Assembly (NCBI RefSeq): GCF_007096355.1
Contig: NZ_VKDF01000002.1
Span: 248,001 to 312,000, forward strand
Direction of reading: 5' to 3'
DNA length: 64,000 nucleotides
DNA from: Paracoccus sp. M683
Lineage (GTDB): Bacteria > Pseudomonadota > Alphaproteobacteria > Rhodobacterales > Rhodobacteraceae
Shown: one piece after another, positions 48,893 through 58,494 of the stretch
How the letters are laid out: every line of letters begins with the position of its first letter
How positions within the stretch are numbered: position 1 is the stretch's first letter
Made by a program: the position numbers and the translations under genes
Notes under the pieces: model-generated
The model's database searches: none
What the model was told of the DNA's origin: nothing
Seen by the model: the letters and a program-made list of their open reading frames with translations, nothing else

Positions 48893-51800
48893 CTAGGGGC
48901 GCAAGGCCTGCGGGTCAAGGGCAGCGCGCGCCTGATCCAGAACCGCATCGGGCAGGTCCATCAGGCTGCGGCTGGCGGTCCACAGCACCGCCGCGGCAAC
49001 CCGCCGGCCCGGATAGATCAGCCGCAGCGCGTCGCGATAGGCGGCCATCTGCCGCAGGATTCCGGCAGGAACGGCGTCCGGCGTGGCCGGCACGTCGCTG
49101 TTGGATTTATAGTCGACCGCCAGCACCCGGTCAGGCCCGATGATCAGCCGGTCAACCGTGCCATGCAGCGGGCCGACCCAATCCAGCGATGCGGTCAGGT
49201 CGATCTCGGCCAGAACCGTGTCGCCCGGTTCCGGTGCCATCACCTGCGCCAGATCGGGCGCGGTAATGACCGCGCCGGCCTCGGCCAGCAGGTCGGCCAG
49301 TTCATCGGCGCCGGGCAAACCGCCCTCGGCGCCGGACAGCGCCGTGCGGGCCAGCGCAGGCCAGTCGGCCGGGTCCGAGCCGGGCAGATGTTCCAGCAGC
49401 AGATGCAGCCGCGTGCCGCGCAGCATGGCGGCCTGCGGATCGGCATCCTCGACAGGCGCGCCGGCGACGACCTTTGCCCCGCCAAGCGCGGTCGCTGCGA
49501 TGGGCTGGGCCGGGTGTGGCGGGCGCTGAGGCCGGATTCGCACCCAATCGGGCAGAGCGGTCGGCCCCGCCCCCGCGCGGTTTGTCGCAGGTCCATCCAG
49601 CGGCTGCCCATCGGGCCAGTCGCCGAAATCAAATCGGGTCGCCGTGCCGATGCCCTCGATCGGGACCGTCCGGCTGTCCAGCCCGGCCCGGCCGGCCCCT
49701 TCCGCGATCAGCGCATGCCAGCTGTCCATTCCCGCCCCGGTTTCGCCGGCCGCCGCCACGATCAGCCAGCTTTCGGCCCGCGTGATGCCGACATAAAGCA
49801 GCCTGCGCCGTTCCTCTTCCAGCCGCGCCTGTTCGTCGGAAACCGCGTCTTCGATTGCCGCAGGACGCTGACCCTTGCTGCCGCGCCAGACCACCGGGCC
49901 ATCGGGCAAAGCGATGGTCTGCGGCGCCGGCGACGCCTTGGGCTTCGCGGTGTCGGGCAGGATCACCACCGGGCTTTCCAGCCCCTTGGCACCATGAACC
50001 GTCATCACCCGGATCAGGTCCTCGTCACCGCTGCCGACCTGACGGCGCACCTCGATATCGTCGCCCGAAAGCCAGACCAGAAACCCCGTCAGGCTTGGCG
50101 TTTCGACGCCTTCATAGGACAGCGCCTGCGACAGCAGTTCGGCGATTCCGTCCTCGGCCTCTTGTCCCAGCCTTGCCAGCAGCCGGTCGCGCCCGCCATG
50201 CCGGATCAGCAGGCGCGAGATCAGGTCATAGGGCCGAAGATAGCCCGATAGGTTCATCAGGTCGGTCAGAATGGCCACGGCATCGGCATGGTCGGATTGG
50301 CGAAGCCTTTCCCACAGAAATTCGCGTTTGCGCCTGCCATGGGCCAGCCGGAACAGCGCATCCTCGTCCAGCCCGAACAGGGGCGAGCGCAAGGCAGCGG
50401 CCAGCGACAGATCATCCTCGGGCGTATCGACGCAGGCCAGCACCGCGCGAATGTCACGCACGGCCAGCTCGGCGGCCAGTTTCAGCCGGTCGGCGCCGGC
50501 GATGGGCAGGCCGGCGGATTTGCAGGCGCGGATGATTTCGTCGAACAGCGCGCTGCGCCTTTGCACAAGGATCAGCACATCGCCAAAGCGCAGCGGCCTG
50601 ACGCGGCCTTCGCGGATGTCATGGAAGGGTGTGCCATGGATCGCCGCGATCTGGGCGGCCACGGCATTGGCCAGCAATGTCTGGGCCGAGGGCGGCACCG
50701 GCCGGTCCTGCGGCACCCACCATTCCCCCGGTTCGGCCGGTTCGGGCGCGGCGACCGGCGGCCAGATGTCGATGCGGCCGGGCAGGGCCTGATGAAAGGC
50801 GATATGGTGCGCGTCACCGCCCCGTTCCAGCGCGGTTTCGCCCTGAAACACCGCGTCGACGAGCCGCAGGATCGCGGGGGACGAGCGGAAGGAATGCAGC
50901 AACTCGCGCCGCGCCATCGGCGCCTGAGCCTGCGCAAAGTCGCGGTCGAACTGGTCGCGCATCGCCTCGAAAACGGCGGTATCGGCGCCCTGGAAGGAAT
51001 AGATCGACTGTTTCGGATCGCCCACCACGAACAGCGTCCGATCGCGCGGGACCGCGCCGCTGCCGCTGGTGAATTCGTCGGTAAGCCGCTCGATCACGCG
51101 CCATTGTTCAGGGCTGGTATCCTGTGCCTCGTCCACAAGAATATGGTCGATGCCGCCATCCAGCCGCCACAGCACCCATTGCGCCATGCTGGATTCCGAC
51201 AGCAACCCGGCGGCGCGGCGGATCAGATCGTCGAAATCCAGCCAGCCATGGTCCAGCTTGCGCGCCTCGTATCGGTGGGTGAACTGATGCGCAAAACGGT
51301 GCAGGGTCAGGCTGCGTTTTGCAGCGGCAAGGGCGAGCAATGTGGTGTGGGCGTCCTGAACGCGCAGCATCAGGTCGTCCAGATCGGGCATGAGACCGGC
51401 AGAAGGCCCGTTGCGCAATCCCTTTGTCGGAAACGTCCCGATCTTGGCTGTAAAGGGCTCTTTCGCGTCTTTTCCGGTCAGCAGGACATCGACAAGAATG
51501 GACAGCTCGACCGGACCGGGGGCGGACCAGTCGCCGCGCTTCAACCTGGTGGCGGCGCGCTGATCGTTTGTGCCGCTTTGGGCAAGCTGGGGTATCAGCG
51601 CGCCGAAAAGGTCACGTTCGCCCCCGTCAAAGACCTGCGCCAGCAACGCATCCTCGGTCTGCGCCGCTGCCAGCCCATGCGAGGCCCAAAGCGCCGCCTG
51701 ATCGGGCGGCTTGGTATGGGCGGCAGCCGACAGGCCGGCAAGAAAACGGTTCAACTCGTGCCCGCTGTGCAGCGCGGTCAGGTCGTCGATGGCCGGGTCG

Positions 51801-52300
51801 CCGGCCTCGGCCATTTCCTCGATGATTTCGGCGCGCAGCACCGATGCGCTGCGTTCGTCCAACTCGGCAAAGCCAAGCGGCACGCCGGCTTCCAGCGGAA
51901 AGCGGCGCAGCAAGGCGGCGCAGAAGCTGTGGATCGTCTGCACCTTCAGCCCGCCCGGCGTTTCGATCGCCAGGGCGAACAGCCGGCGGGCCTCGGTCAG
52001 GTCGGCGGTGCCGGCCTCGCCCAATGCGGCCAGCGCGGCCCGCAGATCGGATTCAGGCAGCATCGCCCATTCGCCAAGACGGCGCAGCAGGCGGTTCTGC
52101 ATCTCGGTCGCGGCGGCCTTGGTATAGGTCAGGCACAGGATGCGTTCAGGCGGCGTGCCCCGAAGCAGCAGCCGCGCCACGCGGTCGGTCAGCACCCGCG
52201 TCTTGCCCGAACCCGCATTGGCCGTCAGCCAGGTCGAGGCCAAGGGGTCGGCTGCCGCGACCTGATTTCGGGTCGCGTCGTTCATGGGCCGGTCAGTCAT
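48893..52300 (-). CDS. addA: double-strand break repair helicase-nuclease AddA
   Basis: The UvrD-type helicase and 3'-strand nuclease of AddAB, which resects DNA ends for RecA; 1135 residues. Walker A T-A-N-A-G-S-G-K-T (Lys33), Walker B L-V-D-E-A-Q-D-T, helicase motif T-V-H-G-A-K-G-L-E, and the C-terminal RecB-type nuclease motif A-V-D-Y-K-S-N. The ATG at 52300 overlaps the addB stop by 8 bases; the frame stays open further upstream but only inside addB. Full length. Confidence 0.93.
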   Translation of the reverse strand: MTDRPMNDATRNQVAAADPLASTWLTANAGSGKTRVLTDRVARLLLRGTPPERILCLTYTKAAATEMQNRLLRRLGEWAMLPESDLRAALAALGEAGTADLTEARRLFALAIETPGGLKVQTIHSFCAALLRRFPLEAGVPLGFAELDERSASVLRAEIIEEMAEAGDPAIDDLTALHSGHELNRFLAGLSAAAHTKPPDQAALWASHGLAAAQTEDALLAQVFDGGERDLFGALIPQLAQSGTNDQRAATRLKRGDWSAPGPVELSILVDVLLTGKDAKEPFTAKIGTFPTKGLRNGPSAGLMPDLDDLMLRVQDAHTTLLALAAAKRSLTLHRFAHQFTHRYEARKLDHGWLDFDDLIRRAAGLLSESSMAQWVLWRLDGGIDHILVDEAQDTSPEQWRVIERLTDEFTSGSGAVPRDRTLFVVGDPKQSIYSFQGADTAVFEAMRDQFDRDFAQAQAPMARRELLHSFRSSPAILRLVDAVFQGETALERGGDAHHIAFHQALPGRIDIWPPVAAPEPAEPGEWWVPQDRPVPPSAQTLLANAVAAQIAAIHGTPFHDIREGRVRPLRFGDVLILVQRRSALFDEIIRACKSAGLPIAGADRLKLAAELAVRDIRAVLACVDTPEDDLSLAAALRSPLFGLDEDALFRLAHGRRKREFLWERLRQSDHADAVAILTDLMNLSGYLRPYDLISRLLIRHGGRDRLLARLGQEAEDGIAELLSQALSYEGVETPSLTGFLVWLSGDDIEVRRQVGSGDEDLIRVMTVHGAKGLESPVVILPDTAKPKASPAPQTIALPDGPVVWRGSKGQRPAAIEDAVSDEQARLEEERRRLLYVGITRAESWLIVAAAGETGAGMDSWHALIAEGAGRAGLDSRTVPIEGIGTATRFDFGDWPDGQPLDGPATNRAGAGPTALPDWVRIRPQRPPHPAQPIAATALGGAKVVAGAPVEDADPQAAMLRGTRLHLLLEHLPGSDPADWPALARTALSGAEGGLPGADELADLLAEAGAVITAPDLAQVMAPEPGDTVLAEIDLTASLDWVGPLHGTVDRLIIGPDRVLAVDYKSNSDVPATPDAVPAGILRQMAAYRDALRLIYPGRRVAAAVLWTASRSLMDLPDAVLDQARAALDPQALRP

Positions 52301-55244
52301 CGCCGCCAACCTTTTCAGGGGCGGTCGGGTCAGACAGCGTCCATTCCCCGAACCGTGCCAGATGTTCGTAATCGCCGGTAAAGCGTTTCTCGTCCGCATC
52401 CCGCAGCGCGGCAAAGCCCGTCTGACCCGACAGATAGGCCCGCACCAGCGCGACGAAGCGATCCCAGAACTCGCCTTGCAGATCATCGGGCAGTTTGCGG
52501 GCGCTGGTTTTCCCCTCACCACCCAGCTGGATATAGCTGATCCCGGCAACCTCGGTCGGGCCGATCTGGTCAAAGGCCCCGTTCGCCACCATCACCGCCT
52601 CTAGCAGCAGCTGTTTCTCGTGCGTCTCGATCTTGCTGTCGGTCGGAGGCGTGCCGGATTTGTAGTCATAGACCTGCGCCCGCCCGTCATGCAGCAGGTC
52701 GATGCGGTCGGGTTTGGCGGTCAGGGTCAGGCCGGTATCGGCCACGGAAATGCGGTGCTTGGTCTCGATCACCGCCGGGCTGCCTTGGGCCAGCCGCGCC
52801 AGTTCATCGGCGACAAGCCGATCGGCGATGGCGGCGATGCGGGCCAGCCAGAAGGCGCGGGCCGAGGGCCATGGCACCTGTTCATCCAGCACCGCGCGGG
52901 TGATGGTCAGAAGCCGTTCCTTCAGCGCCTCGGGCAGCATGTCGGGATCGGGCCGCGATTCCAGCAGGCGCTGCACGATATCATGCAAGGCAATGCCGCG
53001 CAGCCGGGCGTCAGGCTCGGGTCGCAACGGGTCCAGAGCGCGAAGGCCCAGCACCCGCCGCGCATAGATTGCATAGGGGTCGCGGATCAGGGTCGCGACA
53101 TCGGTGGCCGACAGTTCCGTCAGCGCCGGTGCGGGCGGGATCGGCGCGGGCCGGGCCGCGGGGTCGGTGCGGGCCTCGGGACGGGCTAGCGCGGCGGCCA
53201 TCTCAAGCCAGCCATCGCCGCGCGCGCGCATTGCAGCCAGCGCGGTTTTGCCGCCCTGATCGGGCAGCCCTTCCAAAAGGTTGGTCAGCCGGTTCAGCCA
53301 GCGCGAGGGGATGGTTTCGGCCGTATCATCGCGCCGGGCGCGGGTCAGGATCACCCGGTCGGCACCCATGCCTTGCTGGAAGTCATGCGCCGCCAGCCCG
53401 ATGCGGCGTTCGGGCAGGGTCAGCCCCGCATCCAGCCGCATTTGCCGCGACAGCCAGGGATCGGGGTCCAGCGCGCCGGGCCAGCCGCCCTCGTTCAACC
53501 CGGCCAGAATGACGCTGCCAAAGGCGTTGGTCCGGGCCTCTCGTGGACCGCGAAAGCGGATCAGAGGATGCGCGGCGGGGTCTGCGCGAACGGCCAGCGT
53601 CCGCATTTCGGTCAGCAGCAGATCGGCGAAATCGCCGGGCCGCATGGGCGGACCTTCTGGCGCGTGTTCGGCCAGATGCGCCATCAGCGCCCGCGCCTGC
53701 TTGCCATCATCGCCCGACCACAGCCGCGACTGGCCGACATCGCCATCCGGGCCGGCGGCCAGGGCCTCGGCCAGGGCCAGATGATCCTTTACCCGGTCGG
53801 TCAGCGGGCGGGCGCGTCGATCATCGGCCAGTGCACCGATCCGGTCCAGCATTCCGCCCAGCCATTCGGCCCAGACCTTCTGGATCTCGTCCCCGCGCGC
53901 GGCCCAATCGCGCAAGGCATCGCCGCCCGGAAAGACCGGCCCATAGCGCCGCAGCTTCAGTTCCAGATCGCGGGTCAGGCGCAGCAGATCGTTGCGCCCC
54001 AGCTTTTCCGACCCGGTCGCGGTGACAGGATGTTTCAGCAGTGCCAGCAGCGCGTCGATGGTCAGCGGCTGGCCGAACAGCGCCGCCACCTGCCGCAGAA
54101 ACAGCCCCGGCGGCGTCAGCGGCAAGGGCAGGCCGGCGCTGTCATCGGGAACCAGATGCCAGCGGTCCAGCGCCGCACGGACCCGCCGGTTCAGCCCGCC
54201 ATCGCCGGTGATCAGCGTTACGGGCTGGCCATCCTCGATGATCTGGCGGATCAACAGGGCGATGGCTTCAGCCTCGGCCCCAGGCGTGTCGGCCTCGATC
54301 AGGGTCAGCGCCTGCGTTGCCGGGCCAAGATCGCCAAGCAAGGGGCCATCCGCGATCCATTGGTCGGTGACGGGCGCGGGCCGCAGCGCCAGCGACATCA
54401 GCGCATTGCGCGCGGGCGAAGGGGCGGGGGTATCGGTCCAGCGGTGGGGATAGCCCGCCTTGCGGATCAGCGGTGCGAAACGGGCCTGCGGGTGATCCTC
54501 GGCCTTTTCGTCCAGCCCGTCCCAGATCGCAGGGGGCTGGTCGAAATCGAAACCGGGCAGCACCACGGCGCCATTGGGCAGCGCAGCCACCGCCTGCATG
54601 AACAGCCGCGTGGCCCCGTGCGATCCGGTCGATCCCGCCACGATCACCGGCGCATCGGGCAGATCGAGCCCCTCGGCCCAGCCCAGCACGGCGGTCTCGG
54701 CCTGGGCGCGCTGGCGCGCCGGGCGGTCAACCGGGGGACCGTCCAGATAGAAATCAGCTGCGATCTTCAGGAAATCCAGCGCGTTCTGCCAGTGCCGCGC
54801 ATGCTCTCCGGGGTCGATCCGGGCAAGGGCGGCGGCATCGCGGCCCTCGGTCTGCATCTCGGTCATCAACTCGGACAGCGATTGCGCCAGATCGGGGATG
54901 GAATAGCCCGCGCCCAGATCGGGCCGCCCGTCCAGCAGCCCCGCGACCAGCCGGCCCAGTTGCAGCCTGCGCGCCAAAGGTGCGGCCAGCGGCCCAAGCC
55001 CCGCCGCCGCCCCGGCACCCAGATCGGTCACCACCCGCAGGCGCGGCAAAAGCAGCGGCCCGCGCGCGTCAAAGGCGGCTTTCAGCGCCGTCAGCGTGCG
55101 GCCGGAATTGGCATAGATGGTGATGCGGGCCAAAGCCTCGGGCGGTTGGCCGGACATTCGGTCCAGCAGGCCGGCGACAAATTCGCGCGCGAAATCAACG
55201 CCCGGAGCCAGCGCGAACAGGCCCGGTTGCCAGTCAGTTGCCAT
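52293..55244 (-). CDS. addB: double-strand break repair protein AddB
   Basis: The second AddAB subunit, 983 residues, with a degenerate helicase core and a C-terminal PD-(D/E)xK nuclease (V-Y-D-Y-K-S-G-T-P). The start M-A-T-D-W-Q-P-G-L-F-A is at 55244, overlapping the murU stop by 11 bases; the upstream ATG at 55289 is less likely. The C-terminus lacks the four cysteines that hold an iron-sulfur cluster in Bacillus AddB, as is usual for alphaproteobacteria. Confidence 0.92.
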   Translation of the reverse strand: MATDWQPGLFALAPGVDFAREFVAGLLDRMSGQPPEALARITIYANSGRTLTALKAAFDARGPLLLPRLRVVTDLGAGAAAGLGPLAAPLARRLQLGRLVAGLLDGRPDLGAGYSIPDLAQSLSELMTEMQTEGRDAAALARIDPGEHARHWQNALDFLKIAADFYLDGPPVDRPARQRAQAETAVLGWAEGLDLPDAPVIVAGSTGSHGATRLFMQAVAALPNGAVVLPGFDFDQPPAIWDGLDEKAEDHPQARFAPLIRKAGYPHRWTDTPAPSPARNALMSLALRPAPVTDQWIADGPLLGDLGPATQALTLIEADTPGAEAEAIALLIRQIIEDGQPVTLITGDGGLNRRVRAALDRWHLVPDDSAGLPLPLTPPGLFLRQVAALFGQPLTIDALLALLKHPVTATGSEKLGRNDLLRLTRDLELKLRRYGPVFPGGDALRDWAARGDEIQKVWAEWLGGMLDRIGALADDRRARPLTDRVKDHLALAEALAAGPDGDVGQSRLWSGDDGKQARALMAHLAEHAPEGPPMRPGDFADLLLTEMRTLAVRADPAAHPLIRFRGPREARTNAFGSVILAGLNEGGWPGALDPDPWLSRQMRLDAGLTLPERRIGLAAHDFQQGMGADRVILTRARRDDTAETIPSRWLNRLTNLLEGLPDQGGKTALAAMRARGDGWLEMAAALARPEARTDPAARPAPIPPAPALTELSATDVATLIRDPYAIYARRVLGLRALDPLRPEPDARLRGIALHDIVQRLLESRPDPDMLPEALKERLLTITRAVLDEQVPWPSARAFWLARIAAIADRLVADELARLAQGSPAVIETKHRISVADTGLTLTAKPDRIDLLHDGRAQVYDYKSGTPPTDSKIETHEKQLLLEAVMVANGAFDQIGPTEVAGISYIQLGGEGKTSARKLPDDLQGEFWDRFVALVRAYLSGQTGFAALRDADEKRFTGDYEHLARFGEWTLSDPTAPEKVGGDD

Positions 55245-55926
55245 GCACCATCGCCTCGGCCAGGGGGATGGTTTCGGGGCGTCCGACATCGCACCATTGG
55301 CCGGGCCAGATCAGCCCATGGGCACGACCTTCGGTAATCAACTGATCCCAAAGGATGTTCAGCGAAAACACCGGCTGGTCGATCCCGGCCAACCGATCAG
55401 GGTTCAGCATATGCGCGCCGGCATAGACCAGATCGCCCTTGCGGCTGATGCGGCCGGCGCCGTCGATGCTGAAATCCCCGCCGCCCATGCGCCCGCGCGT
55501 CTGGGCCAGGGGCACCAGCACCAGCAGCGCATCCATCCGCTCGCCATCCCAAGCGGCACGCAGGGCGGCGATGGGGTTCGGACCGTGCCAGATCACGTCC
55601 GGGTTCAGGGTCGCGACCGGGCCTTGCCCCAGCAGAGGCAGCGCGCGGCGCAACCCGCCGCCGGTTTCAAGGATCAGCTCGGCTTCGTCGCTGATTGCCA
55701 CGTCCTGCCCGGCCAGATGGTCGGCGATCATGCCGCCCATGTAATGTGTGTTCACCACCACCGGCCCGGCCCCGCCTTCGCGCGCCATGATCAGCGCCCG
55801 GTCCAGCAGCGTCTGGCCGCCCACCGTGATCAGCGGCTTGGGGCGGTCATTGGTCAGGGGCCGCATTCGCGTGCCCAGACCGGCCGCGAACAGCATCAGC
55901 GGGGTCAGCGGGCGGGTGTCTGGCAT
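55234..55926 (-). CDS. murU: MurNAc-1-phosphate uridylyltransferase family nucleotidyltransferase
   Basis: A 230-residue nucleotidyltransferase with the signature L-F-A-A-G-L-G-T-R-M-R-P-L-T near residues 12-25, followed by R-P-K-P-L, and N-P-D-V near 108. In the recycling route known from Pseudomonas, AmgK phosphorylates MurNAc and MurU makes UDP-MurNAc. The AmgK-type domain is encoded by the gene just upstream, with a 22-base overlap, which supports the MurU reading. It could act on another sugar phosphate. Confidence 0.85.
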   Translation of the reverse strand: MPDTRPLTPLMLFAAGLGTRMRPLTNDRPKPLITVGGQTLLDRALIMAREGGAGPVVVNTHYMGGMIADHLAGQDVAISDEAELILETGGGLRRALPLLGQGPVATLNPDVIWHGPNPIAALRAAWDGERMDALLVLVPLAQTRGRMGGGDFSIDGAGRISRKGDLVYAGAHMLNPDRLAGIDQPVFSLNILWDQLITEGRAHGLIWPGQWCDVGRPETIPLAEAMVHGN

Positions 55927-57344
55927 CGGGCGGCAATCCTGTCGGTGATGTCTGGCGTGGGCGCGGGCAGATCGTTCACGATTACCGCCAAGGGCGCAAG
56001 GGCCGGATGCGCAAGGTTGCGCTGCACATAGGACCAGACCCGCGGCATGAAGGCCAGATAGCGCGGCTTTCCGACATGCAGCGCCAGCCGGGTGAAAATC
56101 CCCATGATCCGCAGGTTCCGCTGCGCGCCCAGCAGCGCATAGGCGGCGCGGAAGCGATCCGCATCAAGGCCGGTCGCGGCGATATAGCGGTCGATCATCG
56201 CGGCCTCGATGGCAGGGTCCACATCGCGGCGGGCATCCTGCAAGGCGGACACCAGATCATAGGCCGGATGCGTCGCCACGGCATCCTGAAAATCCAACAG
56301 GCCAAGCACAGCCTCGCCCCGCCAGATCAGGTTCTCGGCATGGAAATCGCGCAACGACAGGACCGGCGGCAGGTCGGCACACAGCCGGGCATGCAGGGCC
56401 TCGATCTGTGCCGCGATGGCCAGCGACGGAGCGGGATCGACCCCGACCGCCTGCGGATACCATTCGGCGAACATGCCGACCTGACGCGCCAGTTCCGGGC
56501 CGTCCAGCGCGAGGATGCCCAAGGGCGGCTGATGCCGGTGCAGATCGACCAGAAAATCGGTGATCCGCTGATAGATCGGCCGCGCCAGCGCGGGTTCGCG
56601 TTCCAGCACCCGCGCGACCAGATCGTCGCCAAGATCGTCCATCAGCAGCAGGCCGTGTGCCGGATCGGCGGCAAACACCTCGGGCGCGGCAAAGCCCCTG
56701 TCGCGCAGCCAGCCGGTCATCGCCAGATAGGATGCCATGCTGCCCGGCGGCGGATCGTCCATCAGCACTGCGCTGTCACCGCCATGGATCAGCCGGAAAT
56801 AGCGCCGCGCCGAGGCATCGCCCGCCAGCAGCCGCACCTGCGCCTCGCCCCAGCCTGCGGCGTGGATGAATTGCGCCCGTTCCACCGCCCTCGCGAGGTC
56901 CGGCCAATCCTCGGGCGCGCCATGCAGCGAAATCTGCCGCATCCCCGGATCGGCATCAGGCGCGAGGCGCAGCCACAGCGCGCCGGGCGGTGTCGCCTCG
57001 ATCCGTTCGGGCCATTCGATCAGGGTGATGGCGTCGGTCAGGGCCTCGTCGAGACCAAGCTCGTCCAGTTCCGACACATCGCCAAGCCGGTAAAGATCGG
57101 CATGCCAGATTTCAGTGCCCATCGGGTCGTCATAGGTCTGGACCAGCGTGAAGGTCGGGCTGGGCACATCTTCCGCCGCATCGCCCTGCCGGGCCTGAAT
57201 GAAGGCGCGGGCGAAATGGGTCTTGCCCGCGCCAACGGGTCCGTCCAGCAGGAATGTCTGGCCGGGCCGGGCGCTGGCGGCCAGCATCCGGGCAAGGGCC
57301 GCGGTCATCGCCTCGTCGGCGGTCAGGGTGGCAAGCGTTTGCAT
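55905..57344 (-). CDS. TsaE-AmgK fusion: tRNA t6A ATPase and amino sugar kinase
   Basis: A 479-residue two-domain protein. Residues 1 to about 145 are TsaE, the ATPase helping TsaBCD form t6A on tRNA: Walker A G-P-V-G-A-G-K-T (Lys41), P-S-P-T-F-T-L at 61-67, H-A-D-L-Y-R-L at 81-87, I-E-W-P-E-R at 109-114. From about 165 follows an aminoglycoside-phosphotransferase-like kinase of the AmgK type with D-A-S-A-R-R-Y-F-R, catalytic Asp333 in R-D-F-H-A-E-N-L and metal Asp351 in L-D-F-Q-D. No stop or frame change separates them. The ATG at 57344 is the first gene of the run to trxA. Confidence 0.9.
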   Translation of the reverse strand: MQTLATLTADEAMTAALARMLAASARPGQTFLLDGPVGAGKTHFARAFIQARQGDAAEDVPSPTFTLVQTYDDPMGTEIWHADLYRLGDVSELDELGLDEALTDAITLIEWPERIEATPPGALWLRLAPDADPGMRQISLHGAPEDWPDLARAVERAQFIHAAGWGEAQVRLLAGDASARRYFRLIHGGDSAVLMDDPPPGSMASYLAMTGWLRDRGFAAPEVFAADPAHGLLLMDDLGDDLVARVLEREPALARPIYQRITDFLVDLHRHQPPLGILALDGPELARQVGMFAEWYPQAVGVDPAPSLAIAAQIEALHARLCADLPPVLSLRDFHAENLIWRGEAVLGLLDFQDAVATHPAYDLVSALQDARRDVDPAIEAAMIDRYIAATGLDADRFRAAYALLGAQRNLRIMGIFTRLALHVGKPRYLAFMPRVWSYVQRNLAHPALAPLAVIVNDLPAPTPDITDRIAARCQTPAR

Positions 57345-57455
57345 CGGGACGGTTCTAGCCGCTGGCGCAGGCCAAGGGAACTGCGCGCGGGAATGTCAGA
57401 TGTTGTCACCCGAAATGTTGCTATGCTGCACACCGATTCAACAACGGATGACCCC

Positions 57456-58055
57456 ATGCGCCTGACCGTTCTTGCCCTTGCCCTGTTGCTGGCCAGCCCG
57501 GCCCTTGCCACGCAGGAATACATCCTGCCGACGCTGTTCGACGTGACCGATGTGGCTGCGGATGACGTGCTGAACATCCGGGCCGAGCCAAGCGCCAGCG
57601 CCGCGATCATCGGGCAATTCGTTCCCGATCAGACCGGAATTGAGGTGATCGAGGAACGGGATGGCTGGGGCCGGGTGAACAGCGGCGAAGGCTCGGGTTG
57701 GGTGTCGATGCGGTATCTGAGCTATCGCACCGATGTGTGGCAGGCCGGGATGCTGCCCGCCAGTTTCGCCTGCGCCGGGACCGAGCCGTTCTGGGGCCTG
57801 TCGGTCCAGCAAAGCCGGGCGATCCTGGGTGGCCCCGATATGGACGAGACGCCACGCCGGATTTCCGCGGTACTGGGCGGGGATATCTTTCGCGACCCCT
57901 CGCGCGCGATCCTGGCCGAAGGGCTGACGGCCAGTGTGGTGCCGCAGATCTGTTCTGATGGCATGTCGGACCGGTTGTTCGGGCTGCGGGCCAGCGTGAT
58001 CCTGCACGGCGATCAGCCGCGCCTGTTGCAGGGGTGCTGCTCGGTTCAGCCCTGA
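57456..58055 (+). CDS. exported SH3-domain protein
   Basis: A 199-residue secreted or periplasmic protein. Signal peptide residues 1-18 (L-L-L-A-S-P-A-L-A). A bacterial SH3 domain follows at about 30-90 with the usual V-L-N-I-R-A-E-P-S and G-W-V-S-M-R-Y-L motifs; these often bind peptidoglycan. The second half (about 95-199) is a conserved-looking domain with four Cys (F-A-C-A-G-T-E-P-F-W, I-C-S-D, G-C-C-S) that could form disulfides. The ATG at 57456 starts the signal; the ATG at 57423 would add 11 residues. Overlaps the HIT gene by 10 bases. Confidence 0.8.
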   Translation: MRLTVLALALLLASPALATQEYILPTLFDVTDVAADDVLNIRAEPSASAAIIGQFVPDQTGIEVIEERDGWGRVNSGEGSGWVSMRYLSYRTDVWQAGMLPASFACAGTEPFWGLSVQQSRAILGGPDMDETPRRISAVLGGDIFRDPSRAILAEGLTASVVPQICSDGMSDRLFGLRASVILHGDQPRLLQGCCSVQP

Positions 58056-58483
58056 TCCAGCGCCGCGCGCAACTGCGCCGCCACCTGTGCCATCCGCTCG
58101 GGTGGCAATTGCGGTGGCGCGGAAAAGCCATCCGGCCCGTCGGCCAGATAGGCTTGCGAGGTGATGTCATGGATGCCGTGCATCGGCACGACATGGGCAT
58201 GGGCGTGGGGCACATGGATGCCGGTATAGACCATGCCCACACGCGGCACGCCGTAAAGCAGCTTCATGGCGCGGGCCAGCGCCTGCGCGCAGGTGGTGAT
58301 GCGGGTGGCAAGATCGGGGGGCAGATCCTCGAACCAGACGTGATGCGCCCTGGGGATGACCAGCGCATGACCTTCCCGCACCGGATGCAGGTCCAGAAAG
58401 GCGATGATCGCCTCATCCTCATGAAGCTTGTGCGCCGGTAACTCGCCGGCTGCGATCCGGCAAAAGAGGCAAGCGTCCGCCAT
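58046..58483 (-). CDS. HIT family hydrolase
   Basis: A 145-residue histidine-triad protein: H-A-H-A-H-V-V at 93-99 with catalytic His95, plus a Cys5-x2-Cys8 zinc pair with later His. The HINT-like branch removes AMP from nucleotide-amine or nucleotide-sulfate compounds; the physiological substrate is unknown. It lies 11 bases after dapB on the same strand and may share its transcript. Confidence 0.88.
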   Translation of the reverse strand: MADACLFCRIAAGELPAHKLHEDEAIIAFLDLHPVREGHALVIPRAHHVWFEDLPPDLATRITTCAQALARAMKLLYGVPRVGMVYTGIHVPHAHAHVVPMHGIHDITSQAYLADGPDGFSAPPQLPPERMAQVAAQLRAALDQG

Positions 58484-58494
58484 GCAGTCCCCCT

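Noticed and set aside
50288..55337. Long plus-strand frames opposite addA and addB (697 and 654 codons)
   Set aside because: Both are Arg/Gln/Gly-rich shadows of the complete AddAB genes with no recognisable motif.
55905..57344. TsaE-AmgK as two genes joined by a missed stop or frameshift
   Set aside because: The frame is continuous, there is no internal start with a ribosome site at the junction, and both domains are complete.
56007..57455. Upstream extension of the SH3 protein frame across the TsaE-AmgK gene
   Set aside because: Only the part from 57456 has a signal peptide and protein-like sequence; the rest is antisense to a clear fusion gene.
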